The notes under the pieces: generated by a model
What the model was told of the DNA's origin: nothing
What the model saw: only the letters and a program-made list of their open reading frames with translations
The model's database searches: none
Program-made: the position numbers and the translations under genes
Origin: Pseudomonas persica
GTDB lineage: Bacteria; Pseudomonadota; Gammaproteobacteria; Pseudomonadales; Pseudomonadaceae
Reading direction: 5' to 3'
Length of the DNA stretch: 64,000 bases
NCBI RefSeq assembly: GCF_900291015.1
Contig: NZ_OLKL01000048.1
Span: 1 to 64,000, forward strand
In this document: piece after piece, positions 17,565-26,989 of the stretch
How the letters are laid out: each line of letters starts with the position of its first letter
Numbering within the stretch: position 1 is the stretch's first letter

Positions 17565-19253
17565 TCAGGAAGCCGAGGGATACCAGCGTGGGGTGTAGGC
17601 CCACACCCCACCCGACAGGCGAGGAAATACGCAGGTTGTAGAGGAGCCCACCAACACCATGGTGCGCATGTCGACCATTTCCGGCAGCAGCTCGGCCAAG
17701 CTGACGACCTTCAGCGTCTGCCCCGGCCTACCGATGTCACGGCCAAGGACTACAGGTGTGTTCCCCGCGCGGTGCCGCCGCACGACCTCCAGCGCCACCC
17801 CAAGCTGATGCGGCCTGGCCTTGGAAATCGGGTTGTAGAACGCCAGCACCAGGTCGGCCTGGGCCGCCAGGTCCAGGCGCTTTTCAATGATCGACCACGG
17901 TTTGAGGTTGTCCGACAGCGACATCACGCAAAAGTCATGACCCAGCGGCGCACCGGCCTGGGCGGCGGTCGCCAGCGAGGCCGAAACCCCCGGCAGGATC
18001 TCAAGGTCGACGCGGTGCCAGGCCGGGTCACTCGATTCGTGCAGTGCTTCAAGTACGGCGGCGGCCATGGCGAACACACCCGGGTCGCCCGACGACACCA
18101 CCACCACCGAACGGCCCTGGGCCGCCAGTTCGAAGGCATGCCGGGCACGCTGCATTTCTTCCCGGTTGTCAGTGCAGTGCATGACCTGATCGTCACGGAA
18201 CGGGCCGGCCATGCGCACATAAGTTTCGTAGCCGAGTATATCCTCGGCCCGCGCCAGTTCGGCCTTGACCGCCGGCACCATCAGGTCGGCAGCCCCCGGC
18301 CCCAGGCCGATGACTGCCAGGCGACCGCGACGGCGGCCAACCTGCGCCACCTCGACCGGGGCAGGCGCCACCGCGATGACCACATCGGCCACCTCGATCA
18401 GTTGCGCAGCGGGCAACGCCGCAGCCACCATGCCGGCCACATCGTGCGGCTTGGCGGCAAAGCGCAAGGCAACACCCAGGGCTTGTGCCGCCTCGTGCAG
18501 GGCGCTTTCGGTCATGGCTTGCTCGTCGACCAGCAGGCAAGCCACTGCAGGCTCGGCGATGCCGGCCTGCTGCAATGCCGCACGGATAGTGCCCAGACTA
18601 CCGCCAGCAACCCCCACTACCACTGAGCGCGGGTGGATCAGCAGCTCGTCGCGGTTGGCCGGACGCGCCTGGTGCCCCACATGGATGATACGCCGGGCCG
18701 CCTCACTGGCAGGCAACTGCGCCTGCTGCAGCCACGGCGCGTCACCTTCGACGCGTACCGTCTCGCCAGCCAGCAGGTCGGAGACGAAGCGCTTGCCTTG
18801 CTCGATATCCGCCAGGGCATAGCCCTGCGGCGGGTTCAGCAGGCAGGTGCCGAAACGTAGTTCGCCACTGGTGGTGATGGCCGCAGCAACGCCCAATGCT
18901 TCGGCGATTTCGCGCGCCATCATGTTCACACCGCCAAGGCCACCGAGCAACGGTACTACGGCACTGCCGTCTTCGGCCACGGCCAGCACCGGTGGCTCGA
19001 CACCCTTCTCACTGAGCAGGCTGGCCAGGCTGCGGATGACGATACCCGCGGCGCACAGGGCGATGATCGGCGTGTTCTGCTGGTACAGCCCACGCAGGGT
19101 ATCGCCGAATGCGGTGTAATAGAGGTCGGCACCCTCGACCCGGCCTTCCAGGCCATGGATCGATGCTTGTGGATAACACTGCTGGATACGCTGCGCCGTG
19201 GTCAGGCTGCCCTGGCCAAGGATGACGATCGCCGGTGCCTGGTGCATGTTCAT
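17565..19253 (-). CDS. cobJ: CbiG-CobJ fusion: precorrin-3B C17-methyltransferase
   Basis: This 562-residue fusion acts in corrin ring contraction. Residues about 1-310 are CbiG-like (N-terminal, middle and C-terminal CobE-type parts; ALCAAGIVIRSLA, LLGGLGGVNMMAREI). Residues about 310-562 are a SAM-dependent tetrapyrrole methylase of CobJ type (LAVIGLGPGAADLMVPA, VVSSGDPGVFAMAAAV, LEILPGVSAS). ATG 19253 was chosen because it overlaps the cobI stop as ATGA; in-frame ATGs at 19262 and 19247 are alternatives. It is last in cobG-cobH-cobI-cobJ. The CbiG part performs lactone opening in the anaerobic route, so its role here is unclear. Confidence 0.9.
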   Translation of the reverse strand: MNMHQAPAIVILGQGSLTTAQRIQQCYPQASIHGLEGRVEGADLYYTAFGDTLRGLYQQNTPIIALCAAGIVIRSLASLLSEKGVEPPVLAVAEDGSAVVPLLGGLGGVNMMAREIAEALGVAAAITTSGELRFGTCLLNPPQGYALADIEQGKRFVSDLLAGETVRVEGDAPWLQQAQLPASEAARRIIHVGHQARPANRDELLIHPRSVVVGVAGGSLGTIRAALQQAGIAEPAVACLLVDEQAMTESALHEAAQALGVALRFAAKPHDVAGMVAAALPAAQLIEVADVVIAVAPAPVEVAQVGRRRGRLAVIGLGPGAADLMVPAVKAELARAEDILGYETYVRMAGPFRDDQVMHCTDNREEMQRARHAFELAAQGRSVVVVSSGDPGVFAMAAAVLEALHESSDPAWHRVDLEILPGVSASLATAAQAGAPLGHDFCVMSLSDNLKPWSIIEKRLDLAAQADLVLAFYNPISKARPHQLGVALEVVRRHRAGNTPVVLGRDIGRPGQTLKVVSLAELLPEMVDMRTMVLVGSSTTCVFPRLSGGVWAYTPRWYPSAS

Positions 19254-19984
19254 CCCTGCCATTTCTCACCCGGCACGATGATCAGCGAGAAGTACGGCGA
19301 CGACTGCGGGTCGACCTGATCCAGCGGCACGATCTTCTGGTTGGCCATGGTCGCCCGCTCCACATACAGCGCGCGCCCGTCCAGACCCAGTTCGGCCAGC
19401 ACTTCGCGCACCTTGGGGAAGTTGCGGCCAAGCTTCATGATCACTGCTGCATCGGCGTCGGCCAGGCGGCGCCTGAGTTCTTCGGCCGGCAACACGCCAG
19501 ACAGTACCGACAGGCTCTGGTTGCGGTACACCAGCGGCGCGCCCAGCACCGAGGCGCCACCGAGCATCGAGCAGACGCCGGGGATCACTTCGGCCTCGTA
19601 GCGCTGCGCCAGGCGGTCGTGCAGGTACATGTAGGAGCCGTAGAAGAACGGGTCGCCCTCGCAGATAACCGCCACGTCGCGGCCGGCATCCAGATGCTCG
19701 GCCACCTGCACGCTGGCCTCGTCGTAGAAGTCGCTGATCACCTGTTCATAGGACAGCGGCGCCGGCAGGGCTTCGGTGGTTACCGGGTAGACCAGCGGCA
19801 GCAAGGTCTGCTCGGGCTGCAGGTGCGCCTCGATGATGCCGAAGGCGTTACCGCGCTTGCCCTTGGCCACGAAGTAGCCAACCACTGGCGCTTCGCGCAG
19901 CAGGCGCAGGGCCTTGAGGGTGATCAGTTCCGGGTCGCCCGGGCCCACGCCCAGGCCCAGCAGTCGTCCACGCAGCGCCATCAT
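19250..19984 (-). CDS. cobI: Precorrin-2 C20-methyltransferase
   Basis: CobI methylates C20 of precorrin-2 using SAM. The 244-residue product has the tetrapyrrole methylase hallmarks LLGLGVGPGDPELITLKAL, DVAVICEGDPFFYGSYMYL and VIPGVCSMLGGAS. Length and motifs match the family. It overlaps cobH upstream and cobJ downstream by 4 bp each, so the three are translated in a coupled way. Confidence 0.94.
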   Translation of the reverse strand: MMALRGRLLGLGVGPGDPELITLKALRLLREAPVVGYFVAKGKRGNAFGIIEAHLQPEQTLLPLVYPVTTEALPAPLSYEQVISDFYDEASVQVAEHLDAGRDVAVICEGDPFFYGSYMYLHDRLAQRYEAEVIPGVCSMLGGASVLGAPLVYRNQSLSVLSGVLPAEELRRRLADADAAVIMKLGRNFPKVREVLAELGLDGRALYVERATMANQKIVPLDQVDPQSSPYFSLIIVPGEKWQG

Positions 19985-20607
19985 TCCACCTCCGTGGCCA
20001 GGGCGTTGACCGCGGCGGCGGCCATCGCGCTGCCGCCCAGGCGGCCCTGCATGATCACGAACGGCACGCCACGGCTATCGGCGGCGAGCATCGCCTTGGA
20101 CTCGGCGGCACCGACAAAGCCGACTGGGAAGCCAAGGATCAGCGCCGGCTTGGGCGCACCGGCATCCAGCATTTCCAGCAGGTAGAACAGCGCTGTGGGG
20201 GCGTTGCCGATCACCACCACGCTGCCTTCCAGATGCGGGCGCCACAGCTCCAGGGCCACGGCAGAACGGGTGTTGCCGGCATCTTTGGCCAGGCCCGGCA
20301 CGCTGGGGTCGCGTAGGGTGCAGATGACCTTGTTGTCAGCCGGCAGGCGCGCGCGGGTGATGCCTTCGGCGACCATGTGCGCATCGCACAGGATCGGCGC
20401 GCCATTGAGCAGCGCCTCACGCCCGGCGCGACCGGCGCCGTCGGAGAACTGCAGGCCATCGATGGCGTCGACCATGCCACAGGCGTGGATCACCCGTACG
20501 GCGAGCTTTTCGAGGTCTGCGGGGATCCGCTCGAGTCGGGCTTCCTCACGGATGATCCGGAAGGAGTTGCGATAGATCTCCTGACCATCGCGGATGTAGT
20601 CAATCAT
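19981..20607 (-). CDS. cobH: Precorrin-8X methylmutase
   Basis: CobH moves a methyl group from C11 to C12 of precorrin-8X to give hydrogenobyrinate. The 208-residue product starts MIDYIRDGQEIYRNSFRIIR, typical of the family, which sets ATG 20607. It contains the expected active-site stretch AVRVIHACGM (His about residue 42) and GFPVGFVGAAESK. It overlaps cobG by 8 bp and cobI by 4 bp. Confidence 0.94.
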   Translation of the reverse strand: MIDYIRDGQEIYRNSFRIIREEARLERIPADLEKLAVRVIHACGMVDAIDGLQFSDGAGRAGREALLNGAPILCDAHMVAEGITRARLPADNKVICTLRDPSVPGLAKDAGNTRSAVALELWRPHLEGSVVVIGNAPTALFYLLEMLDAGAPKPALILGFPVGFVGAAESKAMLAADSRGVPFVIMQGRLGGSAMAAAAVNALATEVE

Positions 20608-21931
20608 CAAGGTGCTCCGTCGGCAGGTCGAGCATGGCGCCTGCTTCATTCAAGGTAAGGTCGGTGCCGCGCAGGGCGCCGAAGCCCGGTTGGCGCGCGT
20701 CACGCAGGTACAGGTCATAACGGCCCGGCGAGCGGGCCAACAGAGTGGCCGGAGCAACATGGGCCACGGCGCAGGATCGGGGGCAACCGGACAAGTGCAC
20801 GCTGCCGGGTACGCCAGGGCCGAGCAGTGCGGCCAGGCTGACAGCGTCGGCCTTGGTCTCGCCCAAGGCCTTGGCACAGCCGCTGGCGCCGGTGCAGGCA
20901 CTGATGCGCGCCAATGGCTCATGGTCGTGGCATAGCAGGCCCAATGCGGACAACTCGGCCTGGGCGTGGTCGACGTGTTGCGCTTGCAGGTTGGTCAGCA
21001 CCAGGCTTTGCCAAGGGCTCAGGCGCAGGCTGCCATCACCCCGTTCACGGGCAATGCGCGCGGCGCCACGCAACATGGCCGGGGTCAGGCGCCCCTGTGG
21101 CGGGGCAACGCCCAAGGCGACGCCCGGCGCCTGGGGCAGAACGCCCAGCCACGAGACGCTGCGCGGTTCACGTCGCCATGCGAGCACGGCGGAGTCGCGG
21201 CGGATGGCCAGGCCGAGCCCGTCGATGAAATCGGTTGTCGAACACACCTCGAGCAACTGGCGCATGCGCGACTGTGCCGGGGTGGCCAGGTCGAGGAAGC
21301 GCTCCAGCACCGCACGCACCAGTGCCAGGCCTTGTTCCACCGGCACCGCACCGAGCGCCTGGCTGTCTGCCGGGCAACCCGCCAGGCCAAACGCCAGCCA
21401 GGTCTGCTGCTCCAGGCGCAGGGCCGACAGCCACAGGTCATGGGGGTGTTCGAGCATGGCCAGGTTTTCGCCGGCATCCAGCTGCACGGCGAATTTGGCC
21501 GACAACTGGTGAAAACGCGGGGTGCCCTCCAGCAGGTCGAGGATTTGCCCGGCCAGCGGCCGAGCGTCCAGCAGCATCGCCGGGTCGTGCCCGGCCAGCG
21601 GGCTGAGCATCAGGTTGCGCACATCGTCACCGGCGGCATCACGTGGGCCCAGGCCGGCAGCGAGGAGTGTCTCGACCAGGCCGCGATGCTCGCTGCCGAT
21701 GCCGCGAATCTGCAGGTTGCCGCGGTTGGTGGCCTCGATCACGCCAGCGGCGAAACGCTCGGCCGCCGCCGCCACCGCATCGGCCTGGTCGGCCAGCAGC
21801 AGGCCGCCCGGCAGCTTGATACGGCAGATACCGCCATCACGGGCACTGACGATGCGCCACAACCCCGGGCAAGCCGAGGGACGGGGCGATACATGGGAGG
21901 CATGGGCCTGGGTCAAAGGGGCATCCGGCAA
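20600..21931 (-). CDS. cobG: Precorrin-3B synthase (CobG)
   Basis: CobG is the oxygen-dependent Fe-S monooxygenase that makes precorrin-3B in the aerobic B12 route. The 443-residue product has the sulfite/nitrite reductase-like fold repeated twice. Its 4Fe-4S ligands appear as Cys346-x5-Cys352 and Cys383-x3-Cys387 (SGCPRSCA). It heads the leftward cob operon, divergent from cobL, with 179 bp between the two start codons. Its presence marks the aerobic pathway. Confidence 0.92.
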   Translation of the reverse strand: MPDAPLTQAHASHVSPRPSACPGLWRIVSARDGGICRIKLPGGLLLADQADAVAAAAERFAAGVIEATNRGNLQIRGIGSEHRGLVETLLAAGLGPRDAAGDDVRNLMLSPLAGHDPAMLLDARPLAGQILDLLEGTPRFHQLSAKFAVQLDAGENLAMLEHPHDLWLSALRLEQQTWLAFGLAGCPADSQALGAVPVEQGLALVRAVLERFLDLATPAQSRMRQLLEVCSTTDFIDGLGLAIRRDSAVLAWRREPRSVSWLGVLPQAPGVALGVAPPQGRLTPAMLRGAARIARERGDGSLRLSPWQSLVLTNLQAQHVDHAQAELSALGLLCHDHEPLARISACTGASGCAKALGETKADAVSLAALLGPGVPGSVHLSGCPRSCAVAHVAPATLLARSPGRYDLYLRDARQPGFGALRGTDLTLNEAGAMLDLPTEHLDD

Positions 21932-22052
21932 TCTGTGAAAATGCGCTTGAGTGTAGAAGGCGCGGTATTATGCCTGCTTTGTCCGGCGGCATGAAAAGCC
22001 GGTGGTCGAGCATCCTCGGCGATCGAGTAGAAATTCAGGACCGCGTCACCTT

Positions 22053-22072
22053 TTCGCGGGCGAGCCCGCGAA
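22053..22072. repeat. Short REP hairpin in the cobG-cobL divergent gap
   Basis: Perfect dyad TTCGCGGG-CGAG-CCCGCGAA, 38 bp before cobL. No B12-box or cobalamin riboswitch core was recognised in the gap (21932-22110). Confidence 0.65.
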
Positions 22073-22110
22073 GGGGCGCGCAGCGGCCCCAAACATGGCG
22101 GAACGATTAC

Positions 22111-23322
22111 ATGGCACCCTGGCTGACAGTTGTAGGCATCGGCGAAGACGGCTTCAGTGGCCTGGGCAAGCAGGCCCGGCGCGCACTGCTGGGCGCTGCG
22201 CGGATCTTCGGCAGCCCGCGCCAGCTGGCCTTGCTGCCACGCTGCGTGGCCGGCGAACGGCTGGGCTGGCCAAGCCCGTTCTCCCTGGCCCCGGTGCTGG
22301 CCCTGCGCGGCGAGCCGGTGTGCGTGCTGGCCAGCGGCGACCCGATGTTCTACGGCGTCGGCGCCAGCCTGGCGCGCCAGTTGCCCGCCGCTGAAATGCG
22401 CGTGCTGTCGATGCCTTCCTCCTGCACCTTGGCCGCCGCCCGCCTGGGCTGGCCGCTGCAGGACGTGCAGGTGGTGTCGCTGGTCGCCCGCCCGCTGGCG
22501 ACACTGAACGCCCAGTTGCACACAGGCGTGCGCCTGCTGGTGCTGAGCAACGATGGCGACAGCCCGACTGCGATTGCCGCGCTGCTGCGCGAGCGTGGCT
22601 TCGGGCCAAGTCGCCTGCGGGTCTTCGAACACTTGGGTGGCATGGACGAACGTGAATTGGCCGGCACTGCCCAGGACTGGCCGCACAACGACGTCGCCGC
22701 GCTCAACCTGGTGGCCATCGAGTGCCTGGCCGCAGCCGGCACCCCGCGCCTGCACCGCCTGGCCGGGCTGCCGGACAGCGCCTTCCGGCATGACGGCCAG
22801 CTGACCAAACGCGATGTCCGCGCCATCACCCTGGCGCGCCTGGCACCACAGCCCGGCGAACTGCTGTGGGACGTGGGTGCCGGCTGCGGCTCGATCGGCA
22901 TCGAATGGATGCGTGCCCACCCGACCTGTCGCGCCCTGGCCATCGAGGCCGACGAAGGCCGCCAGGGTTTCATCGAACACAACCGCGATGCGCTGGGTGT
23001 ACCCGGCCTGCAACTGGTTCGCGGCAAGGCACCAGCGGCGCTGATGGGCCTGGCGCAACCGGATGCGATCTTCATCGGTGGCGGCGTCACCGGCGACGGT
23101 GTGCTCGACCTGTGCTGGGCAAGCCTGCGCCCTGGCGGCCGGCTGGTAGCCAACGCAGTGACCCTGCAAAGCGAACTGGCCCTGGCGCATTTCCGTGAAC
23201 GCCATGGCGGCGAGCTGACCCGCATCCACGTCGCCCATGCCCAGCCATTGGGCGCCTTCGACACTTGGCGCCAGGCGCTACCGATCACCTTGCTGGACGT
23301 GGTGAAAGCCGCCGATGCGTGA
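22111..23322 (+). CDS. cobL: Precorrin-6Y C5,15-methyltransferase (decarboxylating)
   Basis: CobL methylates C5 and C15 and decarboxylates the acetate side chain of precorrin-6Y. The 403-residue product has a CbiE-like N-terminal methylase (LTVVGIGEDGFSGLG, VLASGDPMFYGVGA) and a CbiT-like C-terminal methyltransferase (LLWDVGAGCGSIGIEWMR, FIGGGVTG). ATG 22111 was chosen because the conserved domain begins directly after it; the longer frame passes through the REP hairpin. The stop overlaps the cbiD start by 8 bp. Confidence 0.93.
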   Translation: MAPWLTVVGIGEDGFSGLGKQARRALLGAARIFGSPRQLALLPRCVAGERLGWPSPFSLAPVLALRGEPVCVLASGDPMFYGVGASLARQLPAAEMRVLSMPSSCTLAAARLGWPLQDVQVVSLVARPLATLNAQLHTGVRLLVLSNDGDSPTAIAALLRERGFGPSRLRVFEHLGGMDERELAGTAQDWPHNDVAALNLVAIECLAAAGTPRLHRLAGLPDSAFRHDGQLTKRDVRAITLARLAPQPGELLWDVGAGCGSIGIEWMRAHPTCRALAIEADEGRQGFIEHNRDALGVPGLQLVRGKAPAALMGLAQPDAIFIGGGVTGDGVLDLCWASLRPGGRLVANAVTLQSELALAHFRERHGGELTRIHVAHAQPLGAFDTWRQALPITLLDVVKAADA

Positions 23323-24409
23323 AGAAACCCGCGAACAACCCGCCCCCCTGCGCAGCGGCCTGACCACCGGCAGCTGCGCCACCGCCACCAGCCTGGCGGC
23401 AGCACGCTTGCTGCTGGGCGGCGAAAGCAGCGACGCCGTCAGCATCACCCTGCCCAAGGGCAAGGTGGTGCAGATGCGCCTGGAGTTCTGCCGCCTCACC
23501 AGCGAAGGCGCCGAAGCGGGCACGCTCAAGGACGCCGGCGACGACCCGGATGTAACCCACGGCGCCCTGCTTTATAGCCAGGTGCGCCTGCTGGCCGAAC
23601 CGGGCATCCGCTTTGTCGCCGGCACCGGCGTCGGCACCGTGACCCGCCCGGGGCTGGTGCTGGCGGTGGGTGAGCCGGCCATCAACCCGGTGCCACGGCG
23701 CATGATCAGCGAACACTTGCAACGCCTGGCGGACGAATGCGGCTACCTCGGCGGTTTCGAGGTCACGGTCAATGTGCAGGGCGGCGAGCAACTGGCGCTG
23801 AAGACCATGAACCCACGCCTGGGCATCCTCGGCGGGCTGTCGATCCTCGGTACCAGCGGCATCGTGCGGCCGTTTTCCTGCGCGGCCTACATCGCCTCGA
23901 TCCACCAGGGCATCGACGTCGCCCACACCAACGGCTACACGCACATCGCCGCGTGCACCGGCAACGCCAGCGAAGACACCATGCGCCGGGTCTACGGCCT
24001 GCCGGAAATCGCCCTGATCGAAATGGGCGACTTCGTCGGTGCGGTGCTCAAGCACCTGCGCAAGGTGCCGGTGCCACGCCTGACCCTGTGCGGCGGCTTC
24101 GGCAAGATCAGCAAGCTGGCCGCCGGGCACATGGACCTGCATAGCCGTCACTCCAGCATCGACTTGCCGCAACTGGCCGGCTGGGCTGCGGACATCGGCG
24201 CCGACGAGGCGCTGCAGGCCGCGATCATTACTGCCAACACCAGCCAGCAGGCGCTCGCGCTGGCGCATGCAGCCGGCATCCCCCTGGGTGACGCGGTATG
24301 CGCGCATGCCCTGGCCTTCGCCCGCAGCGTGGTGCCGGCGCAGGTACAGGTGGAGGTGTTCGCCATTGACCGCCAGGGTGGCATCGTCGGCCGGGCAGGT
24401 GTGCAATGA
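23315..24409 (+). CDS. cbiD: Cobalt-precorrin-5B C1-methyltransferase (CbiD)
   Basis: CbiD methylates C1 of the corrin ring after loss of the acetyl fragment. The 364-residue product shows LRSGLTTGSCATATSLAA near the start and the family stretches KDAGDDPDVTHGA and GTSGIVRPFS. It is best known from the anaerobic route. Here it stands in an otherwise CobG-type operon, where it probably replaces CobF. It overlaps cobL by 8 bp and cobK by 4 bp. Confidence 0.93.
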   Translation: MREETREQPAPLRSGLTTGSCATATSLAAARLLLGGESSDAVSITLPKGKVVQMRLEFCRLTSEGAEAGTLKDAGDDPDVTHGALLYSQVRLLAEPGIRFVAGTGVGTVTRPGLVLAVGEPAINPVPRRMISEHLQRLADECGYLGGFEVTVNVQGGEQLALKTMNPRLGILGGLSILGTSGIVRPFSCAAYIASIHQGIDVAHTNGYTHIAACTGNASEDTMRRVYGLPEIALIEMGDFVGAVLKHLRKVPVPRLTLCGGFGKISKLAAGHMDLHSRHSSIDLPQLAGWAADIGADEALQAAIITANTSQQALALAHAAGIPLGDAVCAHALAFARSVVPAQVQVEVFAIDRQGGIVGRAGVQ

Positions 24410-25143
24410 ACGGGCGCATCCTGCTGCTGGGCGGCGTCACTGAAGCCCTGGCCATCGCCCGCCGCCTGGGCCCGCAGCACGTCTACAGCCTGGCGGGCAT
24501 CGGCCGGGTGCCGCAGGACCTGCAATGCCAGGTTCGGGTCGGCGGCTTTGGCGGCGCCGAAGGCCTGACACGGTACCTGCGTGAGGCAGGCATCAGCCTG
24601 CTGATCGACGCGACCCACCCCTACGCCGCACAGATCAGCCGCAATGCCGCCAATGCCGCGCGCAGTGCCGGTATCCCGTGCTGGGCCCTGCGCCGCCCGG
24701 CCTGGCAGGCGCAAGCGGGGGACGACTGGCATGAGGTCGAGGACTGGTCCGGGTTGATCGACGCGCTCAAGCCGTTCCGCAGGCCCTTGTTCACGCTGGG
24801 GCGCGAGCCGCTGCAACATCTGGACGAGATTCCGCCGGAGCAGTTCTGGACCTTGCGTGCGCTGGAAGCATGCCCGGGCAACCAGCGCTGTGAAGTGATC
24901 GGCGCCCGCGGGCCGTTCCATATCGAGGATGAGCGGGCGTTGTTCCAGCGCCGCAGGATCGACGTGCTGATCAGCAAGAACAGCGGCAGCGTGGCGACCG
25001 AGCCGAAGCTGGAGGTGGCGCGGGAGCTGGGGATACCTGTGCTGATCCTGAAGCGACCGGCTTTGCCGGATGTGGACCGGGCATTCGACTCGCTAACCGA
25101 CCTGGCTGCAACAATCGACTTGCACGGACAACAAATTCCGTAA
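24406..25143 (+). CDS. cobK: Precorrin-6A reductase
   Basis: CobK is the NADPH-dependent reductase converting precorrin-6A to precorrin-6Y. The 245-residue product has an N-terminal nucleotide-binding start (ILLLGGVTEALAIARRL), LLIDATHPYAAQIS and a late LISKNSGSVATEPKLEVARELGIPV, all typical. Its ATG overlaps the cbiD stop as ATGA. It closes the rightward cobL-cbiD-cobK operon. Confidence 0.93.
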   Translation: MNGRILLLGGVTEALAIARRLGPQHVYSLAGIGRVPQDLQCQVRVGGFGGAEGLTRYLREAGISLLIDATHPYAAQISRNAANAARSAGIPCWALRRPAWQAQAGDDWHEVEDWSGLIDALKPFRRPLFTLGREPLQHLDEIPPEQFWTLRALEACPGNQRCEVIGARGPFHIEDERALFQRRRIDVLISKNSGSVATEPKLEVARELGIPVLILKRPALPDVDRAFDSLTDLAATIDLHGQQIP

Positions 25144-25158
25144 ACGCGCCGCGGATCC

Positions 25159-25318
25159 CTGTGGGAGATGGCCCAGCCCTTTGGGCTGCGCTGTCGCATA
25201 GAGAACTGAATTCGCAAGCGGTCCGTGCATCCTGTGGGAGCGGCTTCAGCCGCGAAGAATCCAACGCGGTGCATGGCACCGGCTGCGCCGGTGTTCGCGG
25301 GTGAACCCGCTCCCACAG
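25159..25318. repeat. REP cluster between cobK and the nfeD gene
   Basis: The 314-bp gap holds one degenerate REP (CTGTGGGAGATGGCCCAGCC) followed by an inverted pair at 25231-25318. No further gene is seen in it. Confidence 0.75.
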
Positions 25319-25457
25319 TGGGCACGGCAACGTTCATACATTTGCGTACGACAGTTGCTCCTACGGCCATTTCGGACTTTTCTTTCAAAGCATGAAGTGG
25401 CCCTGTGCCGCCCTGCTGCCTTAAACTCGGCACCTCTTCCTGGAAGGCGCTACCCAT

Positions 25458-25895
25458 ATGGAAATGCAATGGTGGATCTGGCTGGTCTTCGGCATCGCGC
25501 TGATCCTGCTCGAACTGGTCCTGCCGACATTCTTCATCCTCTGGTTCGGCATCGGTGCCGTACTGGTTTCGCTCATCTCGCTGGCCGCCCCCAGCCTGCA
25601 ACTGGACATGCAGGTGCTGCTGTGGGTGCTGCTGTCATCAGTCACCACAGCGCTGTGGTTCAAGCTGTTCCGGCGCAAGCAACCGGACGTGCGCTGGACC
25701 GCCGACAGCGTGATCGGCGAAGTGGGGCTGCTGACCGCTGGCGTCTCGGAATTCCAGAAAGGCCGCGTACGCTTCCAGAAGCCGATCCTCGGCAACGAAG
25801 AATGGACCTGCGTCGCCGACAGCCAGATCGCGGCCGGCGAGCGGGTACGCCTGACCGCGATCGAAGGGAACACCGTCCGGGTCATCCGGGCCTGA
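25458..25895 (+). CDS. NfeD family membrane protein
   Basis: The 145-residue protein has an N-terminal pair of membrane helices (WWIWLVFGIALILLELVLP and WVLLSSVTTALWF) and a C-terminal OB-fold soluble domain, the short NfeD layout. NfeD proteins pair with SPFH proteins in membrane microdomains, and the SPFH gene follows 26 bp downstream. It lacks the ClpP-like protease domain of long NfeD proteins. Confidence 0.87.
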   Translation: MEMQWWIWLVFGIALILLELVLPTFFILWFGIGAVLVSLISLAAPSLQLDMQVLLWVLLSSVTTALWFKLFRRKQPDVRWTADSVIGEVGLLTAGVSEFQKGRVRFQKPILGNEEWTCVADSQIAAGERVRLTAIEGNTVRVIRA

Positions 25896-25921
25896 ATCCG
25901 CACTAAAAGGAAGTTCGCACC

Positions 25922-26776
25922 ATGACCAGTCTCATCGTTGTCGTCGCCATCGCCCTGTTCGTCCTGATCACCGTGTTCAAGGGAGTGCGCATCGTGCCCC
26001 AGGGCGAGGAATGGGTCGTCGAGCGCCTGGGCCGCTACCAAAGCACGCTCAAGCCCGGCCTGAACATCGTCATCCCGTACATGGACGTGGTCGCCTACCG
26101 CCTGCCGACCAAGGACATCATCCTCGATGTACAGCAGCAGGAAATCATCACCCGGGACAACGCAGTGATCGTCGCCAACGCCCTGTGCTTCGCCAAGGTG
26201 GTCGATCCGCAGAAGGCCTCCTATGGCGTGCAGGACTTCTCGTTCGCCGTCACCAGCCTGACCATGACCTCGCTGCGCGCCATCGTCGGTGCCATGGACC
26301 TGGACGAAGCGCTGTCCAGCCGCGAGCAGATCAAGGCGCGCCTGCGCGAGGCGATGTCCGAGCAGACCGAAGACTGGGGCGTGACCGTACGCTCGGTGGA
26401 AATCCAGGACATCAAACCCTCGGAGAACATGCAACTGGCCATGGAGCGCCAGGCGGCTGCCGAGCGCGAACGCAAGGCCGACGTGACCCGTGCGGAAGGG
26501 GCCAAACAGGCGGCGATCCTCGAGGCAGAAGCGCGCTTGCAGGCGGCCAGGCTGGATGCCGAGGCGCAGATCAGCCTGGCCGAGGCCTCGGCGCGGGCGA
26601 TTACGCTGGTCAAGGACGCCGTGGGCAACGAGACCGTGCCGGCGATGTACCTGCTGGGCGAGCGTTATGTAGGCGCGATGGAGAATCTGGCGGGTAGCAG
26701 CAATGCCAAGGTGGTGGTATTGCCGGCGGACCTGCAGGAGACCGTGCGCGGGTTGATGGGCCGCAACAAGACTTGA
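25922..26776 (+). CDS. SPFH/stomatin-like (band 7) protein
   Basis: The 284-residue protein has an N-terminal membrane anchor (LIVVVAIALFVLITVF), a band 7/SPFH domain (VPQGEEWVVERLGRY onward) and an Ala/Glu-rich helical region (about 170-225) that promotes oligomerisation. This layout matches QmcA/stomatin proteins, which assemble into large membrane rings and guide quality control. AGGAAG lies before ATG 25922. Pairing with NfeD supports the call. Confidence 0.9.
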   Translation: MTSLIVVVAIALFVLITVFKGVRIVPQGEEWVVERLGRYQSTLKPGLNIVIPYMDVVAYRLPTKDIILDVQQQEIITRDNAVIVANALCFAKVVDPQKASYGVQDFSFAVTSLTMTSLRAIVGAMDLDEALSSREQIKARLREAMSEQTEDWGVTVRSVEIQDIKPSENMQLAMERQAAAERERKADVTRAEGAKQAAILEAEARLQAARLDAEAQISLAEASARAITLVKDAVGNETVPAMYLLGERYVGAMENLAGSSNAKVVVLPADLQETVRGLMGRNKT

Positions 26777-26788
26777 GGGTACCTTTGC

Positions 26789-26874
26789 CTTCATCGCCGG
26801 CAAGCCAGCTCCCACAGATTTACCACAGGCCTTGAAATCTGTGCGGTCCCTGTGGGAGCTGGCTTGCCGGCGAT
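26789..26874. repeat. REP variant pair (ATCGCCGGCAAGCCAGCTCCCAC type)
   Basis: Inverted pair of the GCCGGCAAGCCAGC variant, downstream of the SPFH gene. Confidence 0.8.
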
Positions 26875-26989
26875 TGGGCTGCAAAGCAGCCCCCGCAGCC
26901 ACCCGGCCTGCGTCACTTCACCGCACCCCGCCATTTTTACCTATACTCGGCCTTACAATACCCACCACGATTCCTGACCGGATCTCTCC

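Noticed and set aside
21932..22110. Cobalamin riboswitch between cobG and cobL
   Set aside because: The position is suitable, but no B12-box or the conserved core could be found; only a short REP hairpin is present.
25159..25318. CRISPR-like repeat array
   Set aside because: The repeats are inverted, not direct, and match REP sequences found throughout the window.
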